From assembly GCA_964006375.1 (NCBI GenBank), contig OZ023267.1, positions 12,873,846 to 12,937,845 on the forward strand: a stretch of DNA of 64,000 nt, written 5' to 3'. The position numbers and the translations under genes were made by a program. Positions 19,681 to 29,839 of this stretch are shown here, in pieces. The notes below the pieces were generated by a model that saw only the letters and a list, made by a program, of their open reading frames with translations, was not told where the DNA came from and made no database searches. Origin of the DNA: Tillus elongatus. Its lineage: Eukaryota > Arthropoda > Insecta > Coleoptera > Cleridae. Every line of letters begins with the position of its first letter. The first letter of the stretch is position 1.

Positions 19681-19735
19681 AATTTTTCATCCGCTGATGA
19701 CGCTAACTTTGTCAGGGAAAGGACCGTCAGGTCTT
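19681..19735 (+). ncRNA. hammerhead motif, family B, core kept
   Basis: CUGAUGA and GAAA are intact and the triplet GUC and AGG are present. Stem II has a mismatch (GCUAAC against GUCAGG). It lies 69 nt after the previous motif in the same orientation. Confidence 0.55.
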
Positions 19736-19892
19736 TAAAAGATGTGTTATGGTGATTTGGGTTCTCAAAGTCCACTTATTATAGAAGTAATTGTTATTCC
19801 AAATCTAAAATTATGGCCAACTGATTTGTCAGGAGTGTCGGTGATGTAGATTTCTTGAAGATGCAAGGCTAATATAACATTTTAAAAATTTC

Positions 19893-21110
19893 GGGACGCA
19901 GCAAGTGCGTTATGGAAGTGAATTTTCATAAAAATGTTTTTAATAGCAAATATGTCTCTCTAATGCAAGCAGGCATCAATCTGGTTACCTGTATAACTTA
20001 TATAGTAGAAACAATGTAGCAATTTTATCAAAATAACTTATTGTTAAAAAGGTACAAAAATTTTCCGAAAATAAACAAAATGTTTCCGAGAAAACTGGTT
20101 TCCTAGCCAACAAAGCGCAGGGTAATAGCAAATTGAGTTATTGACATTTGCAACATTTAATGAAAATTCGCTACCAAAACGCACTTACTGCAACTCGATT
20201 TTTTTCTTACAAACATGCATTATATTTCGATGAAAAATGCAAAAATGCAATAATATAAGGGTGCTCGAAAAAAAAAATTTGTAGACATCACCAACGACTT
20301 ATGGGCCAGCCTGGGATTGTCAAAATAACTTTACAAGATGCAGCTCCAGACACCCTATAATTAACGTATACAATTTATTTTCGTATCTTGTATAATAACA
20401 ATTATATTGAGCGTCACCCTGTATAAATGTAAACAGATAAAAACTTAATGTAAACCCGGATATGGATTCTAGGGGGCCTAGTTTGCGCTTATTTGAAGAA
20501 ATCTTTTTTAAATTCAAAAGTCGCGGTCTCCTCATTGACGAATCTTTTCTACCAAAATTAGCTGAAAATTATAGATCGCTAAACTACAAACTTAACTAAA
20601 ACTACCGCCAAAGCATCAGAGAAAGGGTCTATTGGAAATGAATTTTCTGTAAATATTTTAGCAAAATGAAGGACAATGACGATTGAAGCTGAAACTTAAG
20701 GGTTTGCAGAACACTTTTCTTGCCACATTTTCTTTACATAATCCGTATTTGTTTCAGGTTATTTGCCTTAAATGTTGCCAATGGCAACATGACGTTTCGA
20801 ATCGCGATTTTGACGTTTTGGGGAAAACCCCATTTTTTTCTTTAAATGCCCATAACTTTTTTGTCTAAGCCCACAGACCTAAATTTTGGTAAATGGCTCA
20901 CCCTCTATAATACAAACACCCTACCAAATTTGGTTGCCCTTACTTTGTTATTTCCGGAGATATATTTTTTTCCGAAAGAAAACACAAAATTTTTCGGGGA
21001 AACCTGTGCCGATTTTCCTGGATAACGAACTTATCCAAGCCACTTGCAAAAGGACGGTAGTCAGAAAATTTTATCGGCATGGCCTATTCTTTTTTAAGTT
21101 ATCGGTGTGA

Positions 21111-21191
<81 letters not shown>

Positions 21192-21300
21192 TGATCCTGG
21201 TTCTAGGGGGCCTAGTTCGCGCTCATTTTCAAAACTCAAAAGTCGAGATCTCCACTTTAGTGATTTTTTTAAAGAAAATTCACTAAAACTGACACTATAG
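19893..21300. repeat. (TA)-linked interspersed repeat, long copy
   Basis: Runs from the conserved end with GCAAGTGCGTTATGGAAGTG, through blocks shared with copies at 24.4, 28, 47 and 48.6 kb (CACCAACGACTTATGGGCCA; TTCCGGAGATATATTTTT). It passes the TA run at 21139-21187 and ends at the palindromic GTGAATTTT/AAAATTCAC end near 21270-21290. No coding capacity is seen. Confidence 0.75.
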
Positions 21301-21709
21301 CGAATTATTTGGCAGATAAAGATATTGGAATATGCTACTTATTTATGAAATTTATGCGGCATACGTGCACAAACAACACCTCTTATATAATGCATTCTGT
21401 ATAATTATAAATTGCAAGAAATAAATAAATAAAATAAACAAGTAATAAAAAATAAAATAAAATATGTAAAACTCAAACGCGTATTTAAACCGTCTTTTTT
21501 TGAAACGAAACTTTTAATTTTTCATTTTGGCAATACTAATCTATTGCCCAGACCCATGTCAAAATTCAAAATGAAATAGGTACCTACCCGCAGCCGGAAA
21601 AATATAAATTTTTCTATACTGGTAAGAAAAAATAAAGCTACTCAATTAATCAAAGCTCATTAGTAAAACAGTCGACATTTGAACATTGAGTTATGACTTT
21701 AGCTTACCA
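21301..21709. other. no gene seen
   Basis: AT-rich sequence with no supported feature. Confidence 0.4.
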
Positions 21710-21840
21710 CGTGAAAATGGGAACCTGTGCTGATCACTGATAAGTACACCTGGACAACCCAAAGAAACACAACACATTTGTAAAAACCTGACGAGCGTTT
21801 CACTAATAAAGTTTACGTGATCAGAGAATGAAAAAATGTT
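21710..21840 (-). repeat. hammerhead family B repeat unit
   Basis: Full-length unit. The ribozyme segment (21782-21837) reads CUGAUCA with otherwise similar stems, so it is probably inactive. Confidence 0.65.
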
Positions 21841-21894
21841 CATCAAAGCTCATTATTGTAATAATCGACAACTGAAAACTGGTTGATGACGATA

Positions 21895-22045
21895 GCTAAG
21901 TGAAGATTGGAACCTGTGATGAGCACTGATAAGTATACAAATCAACACAACACATTTTTTAAAACCCGATGATCGTTTCACTAATAAAGTTAGCGTCATC
22001 AGAGGATGCAAATTTTTTCCTCTGCTGACCTTTGGGTTCTCCAAG
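21895..22045 (-). repeat. hammerhead family B repeat unit
   Basis: A second unit in the same orientation about 185 bp further on. The ribozyme segment at 21961-22012 keeps CUGAUGA and GAAA. Confidence 0.7.
21961..22012 (-). ncRNA. hammerhead ribozyme motif, family B, core intact
   Basis: CCU, CUGAUGA, C, GCUAAC/UUAGU stem II with a wobble, GAAA, stem III CGAUCAUC region with an AUC triplet, then GGG. All catalytic core positions are present. Confidence 0.55.
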
Positions 22046-22134
22046 TGTACTTATGACCATACTGTTTTGATTTTGTATTGTATGGGTTTTCTTGTGCCAT
22101 GATATATTACTTTTTCCAATAAACATTGTCAAGG

Positions 22135-22372
22135 AGCCGACGTGGCACTGTGGACTAACCGGCTACCGACAGGTTGTCAACTTGACATCTCTGTTTCCCG
22201 AGTGGGTTCGCTTTTCAATCGGGGCAAATTAAAGTGTTCGGTTTGGGAAGGAATTCATAATCACCGTTTTATCTTATACTGTTCCATCATCCATTCCGCT
22301 AATGACCACAGTTGTCGAAGCAATTCATCAAACAAACAAACAAAAACAGAAAAGAAATTGTCAAATCAATAG
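22135..22372 (+). repeat. tRNA-derived SINE-like element
   Basis: Box A-like TGGCACTGTGGACTAACC and box B-like GTGGGTTCGCTTTTC are followed by a body and a tail of (CAAA)n near 22330-22355. No clear target duplication was found. The predicted peptide across it is not considered real. Confidence 0.55.
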
Positions 22373-22487
22373 ATTTTTTCAATACGATATACAATAAAGA
22401 GTAACACAAGTCGGAAGCAACTGCATTGATAAAAAAATTCATTTACCTTGAAAGTAAACTATAAATAATTATAACCAGAACATTGTG

Positions 22488-22660
22488 AGATGTACGACAG
22501 GGTCGCCATCTCGGTGCCGAACCAGGTAGTTGTCACGACAACTTAAAATAACACAAAATGTTATAAAATAGAGACTGTGTACAACCAACGAACAATTTTG
22601 TAAATTCTCAGCCCTGGCCCATCTCTTCCCTAATATAGGGACAATGTATGTAAGGCTAGA
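22488..22660 (-). repeat. retrozyme-like monomer, family A, reverse copy
   Basis: Reverse complement of the 22677-22790 body plus the post-ribozyme segment (CTAGCCTTACAT ... AGGGACAATG). Its own ribozyme is truncated. It forms an inverted pair with the forward copy to its right. Confidence 0.75.
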
Positions 22661-22676
22661 ATTGCTAGTTGGTTGT

Positions 22677-22920
22677 ACACAGTCTCTATTTTATAACATT
22701 TTGTGTTATTTGGAGCTGTCGTGACAGCATAATACCTGGTTTCGCACCGAGATGGCGACCCTGTCGTACATCTCACAATGTTCTAGGAGGCTGGCTACCA
22801 TAACCGTATTACTTTATAGGTTTGTTCTCACTGTAATTAGTATACCGTACTGATGAGCTCTAATTAGAGCGAAACCGGTCTGCGGTCCTAATTGTGGTGA
22901 GAATACATCTAGCCTTACAT
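22677..22920 (+). repeat. retrozyme-like monomer, family A, forward copy with ribozyme
   Basis: Contains GGTTGTACACAGTCTCTATT, GAGATGGCGACCCTGTCG, GGCTGGCTACCATAACCGTA and then the hammerhead, in the order seen at 58.38-58.60 kb. Confidence 0.8.
22834..22894 (+). ncRNA. hammerhead ribozyme, family A, intact
   Basis: Stem I is ACCGUA/UGCGGU plus UAAUUAG/CUAAUUG with an internal loop, and extends to UUCUCAC/GUGAGAA. The core is CUGAUGA, stem II GCUCU-AAUU-AGAGC, GAAA, stem III the self-complementary ACCGGU. Cleavage triplet GUC, predicted cut after 22880. Every universally conserved hammerhead base is present. Compared with the 58-kb copies, stem I keeps pairing despite substitutions (A-U here, G-U there). 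Confidence 0.85.
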
Positions 22921-22984
22921 AATTATAACCATCTATTTTTTGTATTTAACTTTTTTTAGAACACATAATTGTTACTACACTTAC

Positions 22985-23185
22985 CTAAAGTCTTATTTAA
23001 CCAATCAGACAAATCTTCTTTCAGTGGATCGAGTTGTTTTAATTGAGCGCTCACCATCCTTTCCGTACATTCTTCTACCAGATCGTCGTCTGGTTCCAGA
23101 CGGTATAAGCCTGAAGGTACAGACATAGGGCCCCAGCTGTTGCGATTCCTCGAAACATTACTTCTACCAAAAGCCATAATGATTT
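22985..23185 (-). CDS. host gene exon, possibly GAS2-like (calponin-homology start)
   Basis: Minus-strand exon between acceptor TTTATTCCAG (just above 23185) and donor CTTTAG/GTAAGTG (at 22985). Translation starts at ATG 23177 after eight untranslated bases: MAFGRSNVSRNRNSWG, then SGLYRLEPDDDLVEECTERM and LKQLDPLKEDLSDWLNKTL, leaving phase 1. The LPLKEDL-x-x-WL pattern resembles the start of the calponin-homology domain of GAS2 proteins, which link actin and microtubules. That assignment is from memory of the pattern only. The rest of the gene is not found in the window; its introns are evidently filled with mobile elements. Balanced codon use and clean splice sites make this the best host exon here. 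Confidence 0.65.
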
Positions 23186-23399
23186 CTGGAATAAATGAAA
23201 ACAAAATTGGTGAATCAAAATTAAATAGCATCTGTAAAAGGCGTATTCTTCCCAATACAACTGTACGAGTTGAAATAATCAGATATCTGCATGTGTTCCG
23301 TTACATAATTGCTTGGTAAAACAGTGACTGAAGATCGGAACCTGTGATGAGCGCTAATAAGTGAAATTTTGACAACCCAATGCATCACAATACAGTTTT

Positions 23400-23450
23400 C
23401 AGACCTGACGATCGTTTCGCTAATAAAGTTAGCGTCATCAGACGGATGAA
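23400..23450 (-). ncRNA. hammerhead ribozyme motif, family B, core intact
   Basis: CUGAUGA, C, stem II GCUAA/UUAGC, GAAA, stem III ACGAUCGU, triplet GUC and AGG. Stem I begins less perfectly (CCGU before the core). Confidence 0.6.
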
Positions 23451-23462
23451 TAAACGTAGAGT

Positions 23463-23515
23463 TGAATTTTGTGATGACGCTAACTTTGTTAGAAAAACGA
23501 TCGTCGGGTCTGAAA
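23463..23515 (+). ncRNA. hammerhead motif, family B, degenerate
   Basis: The core reads GUGAUGA and the GAAA segment is altered (AGAAAAAC). Stem III ACGAUCGU and GUC are kept. Confidence 0.35.
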
Positions 23516-23857
23516 ACTTTATTGTGATGAAGTGGGTTCTCCAAATTGTGCTTGTTGGTAAAACTGTTTAACATCAAAACATAAGCAGCTATTGTTTGCT
23601 GAGGTTTCGCAGTTCTGATTTACTATCTACTGCTCCCCGAAATCTTCAAAGCCTTTTTTAGAACCAGATATAAATTTCGATATTGTCATAGGGGCGAAAA
23701 AATTGTATTAAGTTTTTTGATAATGATCATACTATAGTAGTACTACTACTAGTAGTAGTAGTAGCAATTGTGGAGCGGCTAAAGCCTGGCAAGTAGGCCA
23801 CAACGGACCCTTTTTGCGAAGCCCGGCAACCCAGCAACCATACCCGACTCCACCGCC

Positions 23858-23910
23858 AAGATCGGCGATTTAAAAAGACAACATTGCTGTCGTTTTAAAT
23901 CGCCGATCTT
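23858..23910. other. 18-bp-stem hairpin
   Basis: AAGATCGGCGATTTAAAA is followed after 17 nt by its exact reverse complement, with GACA/TGTC extending the stem toward the loop. Identity unknown. Confidence 0.7.
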
Positions 23911-24055
23911 TTTCATTGATTTTTGTTTGAGGACAAATTTCTGGCGAATTCAGATGTAGTGTTGCAGGGCCCCTGGTACAATGGATGAAGTTTTGGCCTA
24001 TTAAACCTTTTGCATATTTTCATGTTCAATTTCTTCAAGAATTGTTCAAATTTAT

Positions 24056-24095
24056 CCCCTGAAGATGACCTCTTAGAGTGTCGAAACGCGTCGGG
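24056..24095 (+). ncRNA. hammerhead ribozyme motif, family C
   Basis: CCC, CUGAAGA, an extra U, stem II GACCUC/GAG-U-GUC with loop UUA, GAAA, stem III the self-complementary ACGCGU, triplet GUC (predicted cut after 24092), and GGG pairing with the CCC. This is the form found in Penelope-like element terminal repeats. No coding part of such an element is adjacent. Confidence 0.7.
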
Positions 24096-24182
24096 AAGTA
24101 AAATTTAAATAAATTTATAGTGTGGAGAGAAGCCTTTCATTCAATGTTTAATTATGTCAATCCTAGACAGTGTGACGTTCAG

Positions 24183-24184
<2 letters not shown>

Positions 24185-24246
<62 letters not shown>
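24185..24246. repeat. (TA)n microsatellite with repeat flank
   Basis: TA run followed by a (TA)-linked repeat arm (24250-24385) ending in GCGAATTTTTCTTAATTAAG. Confidence 0.85.
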
Positions 24247-24250
<4 letters not shown>

Positions 24251-24439
24251 ATATAAAAATTTTAAGGACCTTGGTTTTGGGTTCCAGGGATTCACATTCT
24301 GTTCATCTGGAGAACTTTTTTCAAAAGCTTTTCATCGTAACCTCTCTATTAGCGAATTTTTCTTAATTAAGATTCGCTAAAAGATATCATAGAATCAGAA
24401 GGCATAGCAAATATTCGTATCTGACGGCCATAGTATATA

Positions 24440-25477
24440 AAAAGTTTGGGCGCAGTAAGAGCATTATGGTAGTGAATTTTCATAACAATCTTTCAAATAA
24501 AAATTACTTATAATGTTGTGATGAGTAGGTTAATAGCAAATTGAGTTATTGAATTTTGACACATTTAATAAAAATTCGCTACCAAAACGCACATACTTCG
24601 TCTCGATTTTTTTTAAATGCATCATATTTCTGTGAAAAATGCAAAAATGCAATAAACAATCTTCAAAAAAAATTGTAGGTATCACCAACGACTTATGGGC
24701 CACCCTGTGTTTGTCAAAATAATTTTATAAGATGCAAGTCAAGACACCCTATAAGTAATTTTTTCTCGTATCTTGCATAATAACAATTATATTGGGCTTT
24801 ACCGTAGAAATGCGTCACCCTGTGTGTATGTAAACAGATAGTAAACCCGGACATGGATTCTAGTGGCCTATTTTGCGCTCATTTGAAGAAATCTTTTTAG
24901 AATTCAAAAGTCTCGATCTCATTAACGAATTTTTTCCACCAAAATTTGCTAAAAATTATATACCGTTAAACCATAAACTTAACTAAAACTACTGCCAAAG
25001 CATCAGAGAAAAGATGTATTTGAAATTAATTTTCTGGAAATATTTTATTAAAATGAAGGGCAATGATGGTTGAAGTTGAAACTTAAGGGTTTGCAGAACA
25101 CTCTTTACATAATCCATATTTCTTTCAGGTCCTTTGCCTAAATGTTGCCAACTTTGACGTTTCAAATCGCGACATTGACGTATTGATGAAAACCCAATTT
25201 TTCCTTTCTTTAAATGTCTATAACTTTGTTGTCTTTCATCTTACAGACCAAAGTTTTGGTAAATCGCTCACTCATTATAATACAAACACGCATACCAAAT
25301 CTGGTTGCCCTTAGTTTGTTATTTCCGGAGATATAAAATTTTCCCGGAAGAAAACACAACAATTTCCGGGAAAACATGGGCCGATTTTCTTGGCTAACGA
25401 ACTTATCCACGCCACTTGCAGAAGGAAGGCACTCAGAAAATTTGTTTAAAATCGGGCCATTATTTTTTGAGTTATTG

Positions 25478-25558
<81 letters not shown>

Positions 25559-25690
25559 TGAAACTGACCCTGGATAATGGGTTCTAGGGGCCTAGTTCGC
25601 GCTCATTTGAAGAAATGTCTAAATTTAAAAGTCGGGATCTCCTCATTAGTGAATATTTTTTTTGGGAAATTCACTAAAACAAGCACTCTG
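24440..25690. repeat. (TA)-linked interspersed repeat, long copy
   Basis: Collinear with 19893-21300: GTTTGGGCGCAGTAAGAGCA at the left, CACCAACGACTTATGGGCCA in the middle, TA run at 25483-25554, and the palindromic end near 25650-25680. Confidence 0.75.
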
Positions 25691-25829
25691 CCACGGTCAA
25701 CGTGACATATGTATGTACTAACAGGTAAATCCGGCAGTATGTTAATTTGCTTAACGTCTTTACTACTTACACCAAACATTTTTTATTTACAATCGATGTA
25801 TTGCTCATATTTTAACGAAATGAAGGAAA

Positions 25830-26320
<491 letters not shown>

Positions 26321-26855
26321 GGTAAAATAATTTGTTGGTACCTACGTTAAAATTTTAAGTGTGGAAAATAAGATAAAAATAATAATATAATTAGTATGTG
26401 TCTCCAATTTTTCAGCCAAGAGGTCCTCGGCATAGAGACTATTATTACAGTTTTAAACAAACTGCAAAGGTGGGGATTTATATTTCAATTTAATATTAAT
26501 GGCCAGAAAAGTTGTTCTTAGCTAAAAAAGACTCATTTGCTTTGAAATATTGATTTATTTACCAGTCAAAAGTAATTAACGGCCATTGAATGATCTAATT
26601 TTAGCCGTTTATGAATGCATCAGCAAAGGCATTAAAATGCTGTTTTGACGAGTTTTATTTGTTTAACTATTACTATGTCATATATAATTGATGCACGAGT
26701 TTTAATTACCTAATAGTGCATTTGAAACAAATTAACAATTAAATGTAATTGTGTGTCAATTATTTAATGTCAATTATTCTGTATAGCAACACTTAAAAGA
26801 ATTGTTTGCATTATTTAAGCGGTATCATCATATTAAAATACTGTTACAAGATTAC
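26321..26855. other. no gene seen
   Basis: AT-rich unique-looking sequence without a supported feature. Confidence 0.4.
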
Positions 26856-26931
26856 ATGGTTGGATAAGCTCACTTTGGAAAACCCAATTCATCACACCAC
26901 ATTTTTAAGATCTGTTTTTTAACATTTTTAA
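26856..26931 (-). repeat. hammerhead family B fragment, split by a SINE
   Basis: GATAAGCTCACTTTGGAAAA and CACATTTTTAAGATCTG resemble the unit edge. The sequence resumes with AAGACAGTTGGTGTCATCAC after the SINE at 27304, so a SINE inserted in an older decayed unit. Confidence 0.5.
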
Positions 26932-27303
26932 TTGTGAACCTCGGTGGTTCAGGGGTAAGAACGTGTGCCTCTGAACCGAAGGGTACTGGGTTCGATCCCA
27001 GGGTACTCCTTTCACTTTTTCAGTACAAAGTGTACAATTAACATCAACCGAGGTTCTGGCATTGTATTTGAGCAAGTTGAATGTCTGCACGTTGTGCCCT
27101 TCGGAGGGGGCGTAAAGCCGTCGGTCCCGTGTCCATGCGATGTTGGGCACGTTAAAGATCCCTACCCCCCTTACATAAGGTCACGGGTTCGGCAAAATTT
27201 CTAGGATAGTGAGGTGAAACTGCTCCCTGGCGTCGGTGATTGGCCATAGTCGCGGTAATAGGCCGACGTTAAAGAAACAAAACACACACACACACACACA
27301 CAC
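26932..27303 (+). mobile_element. tRNA-derived SINE, full length
   Basis: The head GAACCTCGGTGGTTCAGGGG holds box A, and GGGTTCGATCCC is box B. The body includes GGGGGCGTAAAGCCGTCGG and TGTTGGGCACGTTAAAGATC, and the tail is (AC)n. An 11-bp target duplication AACATTTTTAA lies at 26921-26931 and 27304-27314. The same family is at 48088-48444 and, diverged, at 40432-40655. Confidence 0.88.
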
Positions 27304-27369
27304 AACATTTTTAAGACAGTTGGTGTCATCACAGGGCTGGATAATTTAAACGAACAGTGAAAATTTTCA

Positions 27370-27575
27370 CTCTTGATTAGTTGGAAATTTACCTATCTAC
27401 GTGGTGATGATTATCCCAAATATGCTGGGCAACACATAACTTATCTATAGTCCCATATCCCAGTTGCGCTTAATGTTCTTTAAATTTAGATACAATAGAT
27501 CTTTTAGTTGGCCCAAAATATTTAATTTTGCAATTCCTATAACCTATTTCATAGGTTCCCGACATTTTTGTGGTT
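27370..27575 (-). pseudogene. Penelope-like GIY-YIG endonuclease relic
   Basis: Minus-strand reading gives SGTYEIGYRNCKIKYFGPTK, then RSIVSKFKEH, a stop, AQLGYGTIDKLCVAQHIWDN and HHHVDR. This matches the relic at 4789-5075 residue for residue in spacing, with GIY changed to GTY. Only the endonuclease region survives. Confidence 0.75.
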
Positions 27576-27715
27576 TTAGTGAATTTTCTTTTAAAAATTC
27601 ACTAATGAGGACATGTCGACTTTTGAATTGTGAAAAAATTTCTTCCAATGAGCGCGAACTAGCCCGTCTAGAACCAATATCCATGATCAGTTTGAATTTG
27701 TATATAAATATATAA

Positions 27716-27805
<90 letters not shown>

Positions 27806-28640
27806 TCACACCGTTAACTCAAAAAATAATAGGCCGAATTCGATTAACTTTGGTAGGTACCTTCCTTTTGAAAATGGCTTGGATAAGTTCGTTATCCATA
27901 AAAAGCGGCCTAGTTTTCCCGGAAAATTTTGTGTTTTCTTTCGGAAATAACAAAGTTAGGGCAACCAAATTTGATGCGCGGGTTTATGTAATAAAAAGTA
28001 AACTATGTATAAAAATTTAGATCTATAGGTTGAAATAGAAGTTATAGACATTTAAAGAAAAAATGTTGGGTGCCACTGATGACCAGGTAAACGCGCAGAA
28101 GGAAAATGTTTTGTGTGGATAATTATATGTTACGCATAAAGACAAAGTTTTTTTGGCGCAAAAATGTCAACCAATGTCAGAAAAATTACTTAGAAACCTT
28201 GATAACTTTTACTCTTAAAACGCCAAAGTCGTGATTTGAAAAGCAAAAATTCGCACTTTTAGGCAACGAACCTGAAGCAAATACGGGCGATGTAGAGAAA
28301 ATGTCGCAAGAAGTGTGTTTTACAAGTCCTCAAGTTTCAGCTTCCACCGTCATTGTCCTGCATTTTACTAAAATATTTCCAGAAAATTCATTTCAAATAG
28401 ACCTTTTCTGTGGTGCTTTAGCAGTAGTTTTAGTTATAGGCTTTATGGTTTAATTTTCTATAATTTTTAGCAAATTTTCGTAGCAGAAAGTCGCTAATGA
28501 CGAGACCGCGACTTGTGAATTGTGAAAATATTTCTTCAAATAAGCGTGAACTAGGTCTACCACACACATCCGGGGTTAGTTTCAGTTTTTATCTGTTTAC
28601 ATATATACAGGATGGCGCATTTCTATGCGTAGTGGGGAAC
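27576..28640. repeat. (TA)-linked repeat, reverse copy
   Basis: Starts with the palindromic GTGAATTTTCTTTTAAAAAT end, followed by GAGCGCGAACTAGCCC, the TA run at 27716-27797, GTATCACACCGTTAACTC, and the long body to AGGATGGCGCATTTCTATGC. It is the reverse complement of 24440-25690. Confidence 0.75.
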
Positions 28641-29342
28641 TACGTCGAAGAATTACATACTTCTTTCGGCATTGCTTTAATATTTTTTAACAACGTTCTT
28701 AAGATTAAAACGATTAAAAAATATCGTAGCATCCCATGCTCTTCCTTAATGATCAGAGTGGTTGTAGGGGTTCTTCAAGCTAAAAATATGTTGGTTTTGA
28801 ACTAATGCTTTTACTGTATTCACCCGACCTATCTCCTAGTGATTTTTTAAAGGCAGATGAAACTAATAAAGTAAAAAAATTAAAATAAACCAGATGCAAT
28901 GGTGTAATGGAAACATTTGAGTTATTCACTGATAAATGCATATACCGACCTATAGACGCCCAATTTCATAAAGCTCGATAAAAAATTTAACGGTCCCTTA
29001 GGTAATCAAGGCTATAATACAACAAAAAACAGCTTCAAAATATTTGGTTGTCATGGCAAAAACCCGAATCAGAGTCTGTGATTGGTCGACTGAATCCTTG
29101 ATTAACTAACCGTCCGTTAAATATTTAATCAAGCTTTGTGAGAACGGGCATAAGTGTATTTAAGTATTGGTTGATTATCTTGAAAAATATTTTTAAACGT
29201 TGAAGTCTAATAAGGTAGATGTTTTGCTTTACAAGTTTATGAAGATATTTCACTATTCCCTATATTTACTAGCTTTACTTAAACTGTACCTCTCATATCT
29301 CTTTTTATCTTAAGTTAAGCAGTAAATCTATTTATATTCCAT
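28641..29342. other. no gene seen
   Basis: No supported gene; words such as GTAGTGGGGAACTACGTCG suggest an unidentified decayed repeat. Confidence 0.35.
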
Positions 29343-29715
<373 letters not shown>

Positions 29716-29839
29716 AGCACCGTAGGTTTAATTTTTTGTATAAAAAATGTAAAGGAAATTTTTAAAACGCAATATTTTTTTTTGTTTTAAGTACTGCAGT
29801 GATTCAAATGAAAATTTGCACATATAAAGGAGATGTCAA

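Larger units (their letters stand above)
19205..19775. repeat. cluster of hammerhead family B repeats
   Basis: Two minus-oriented units (19205-19345 and 19460-19600) are followed by two plus-oriented ribozyme motifs spaced 69 nt apart (19611-19663 and 19681-19735). The tail GTTCTCAAAGTCCACTTAT is the reverse complement of the unit edge. The minus and plus units around 19600 form a large inverted repeat. Confidence 0.8.
23325..23560. repeat. inverted pair of hammerhead family B units
   Basis: A minus-oriented unit (23325-23455) is followed by a plus-oriented unit (23460-23560). Together they form a long imperfect inverted repeat, for example GATCGTTTCGCTAATAAAG against CTTTGTTAG..ACGATCGTC. 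Confidence 0.75.

Noticed and set aside
22956..23255. 99-codon single-exon gene at 23.0-23.3 kb
   Set aside because: The frame continues into introns on both sides; splice signals define a shorter exon (22985-23185).
26905..27204. Protein-like frames over 26.9-27.2 kb and 48.1-48.5 kb
   Set aside because: They are readings through a tRNA-derived SINE on either strand.
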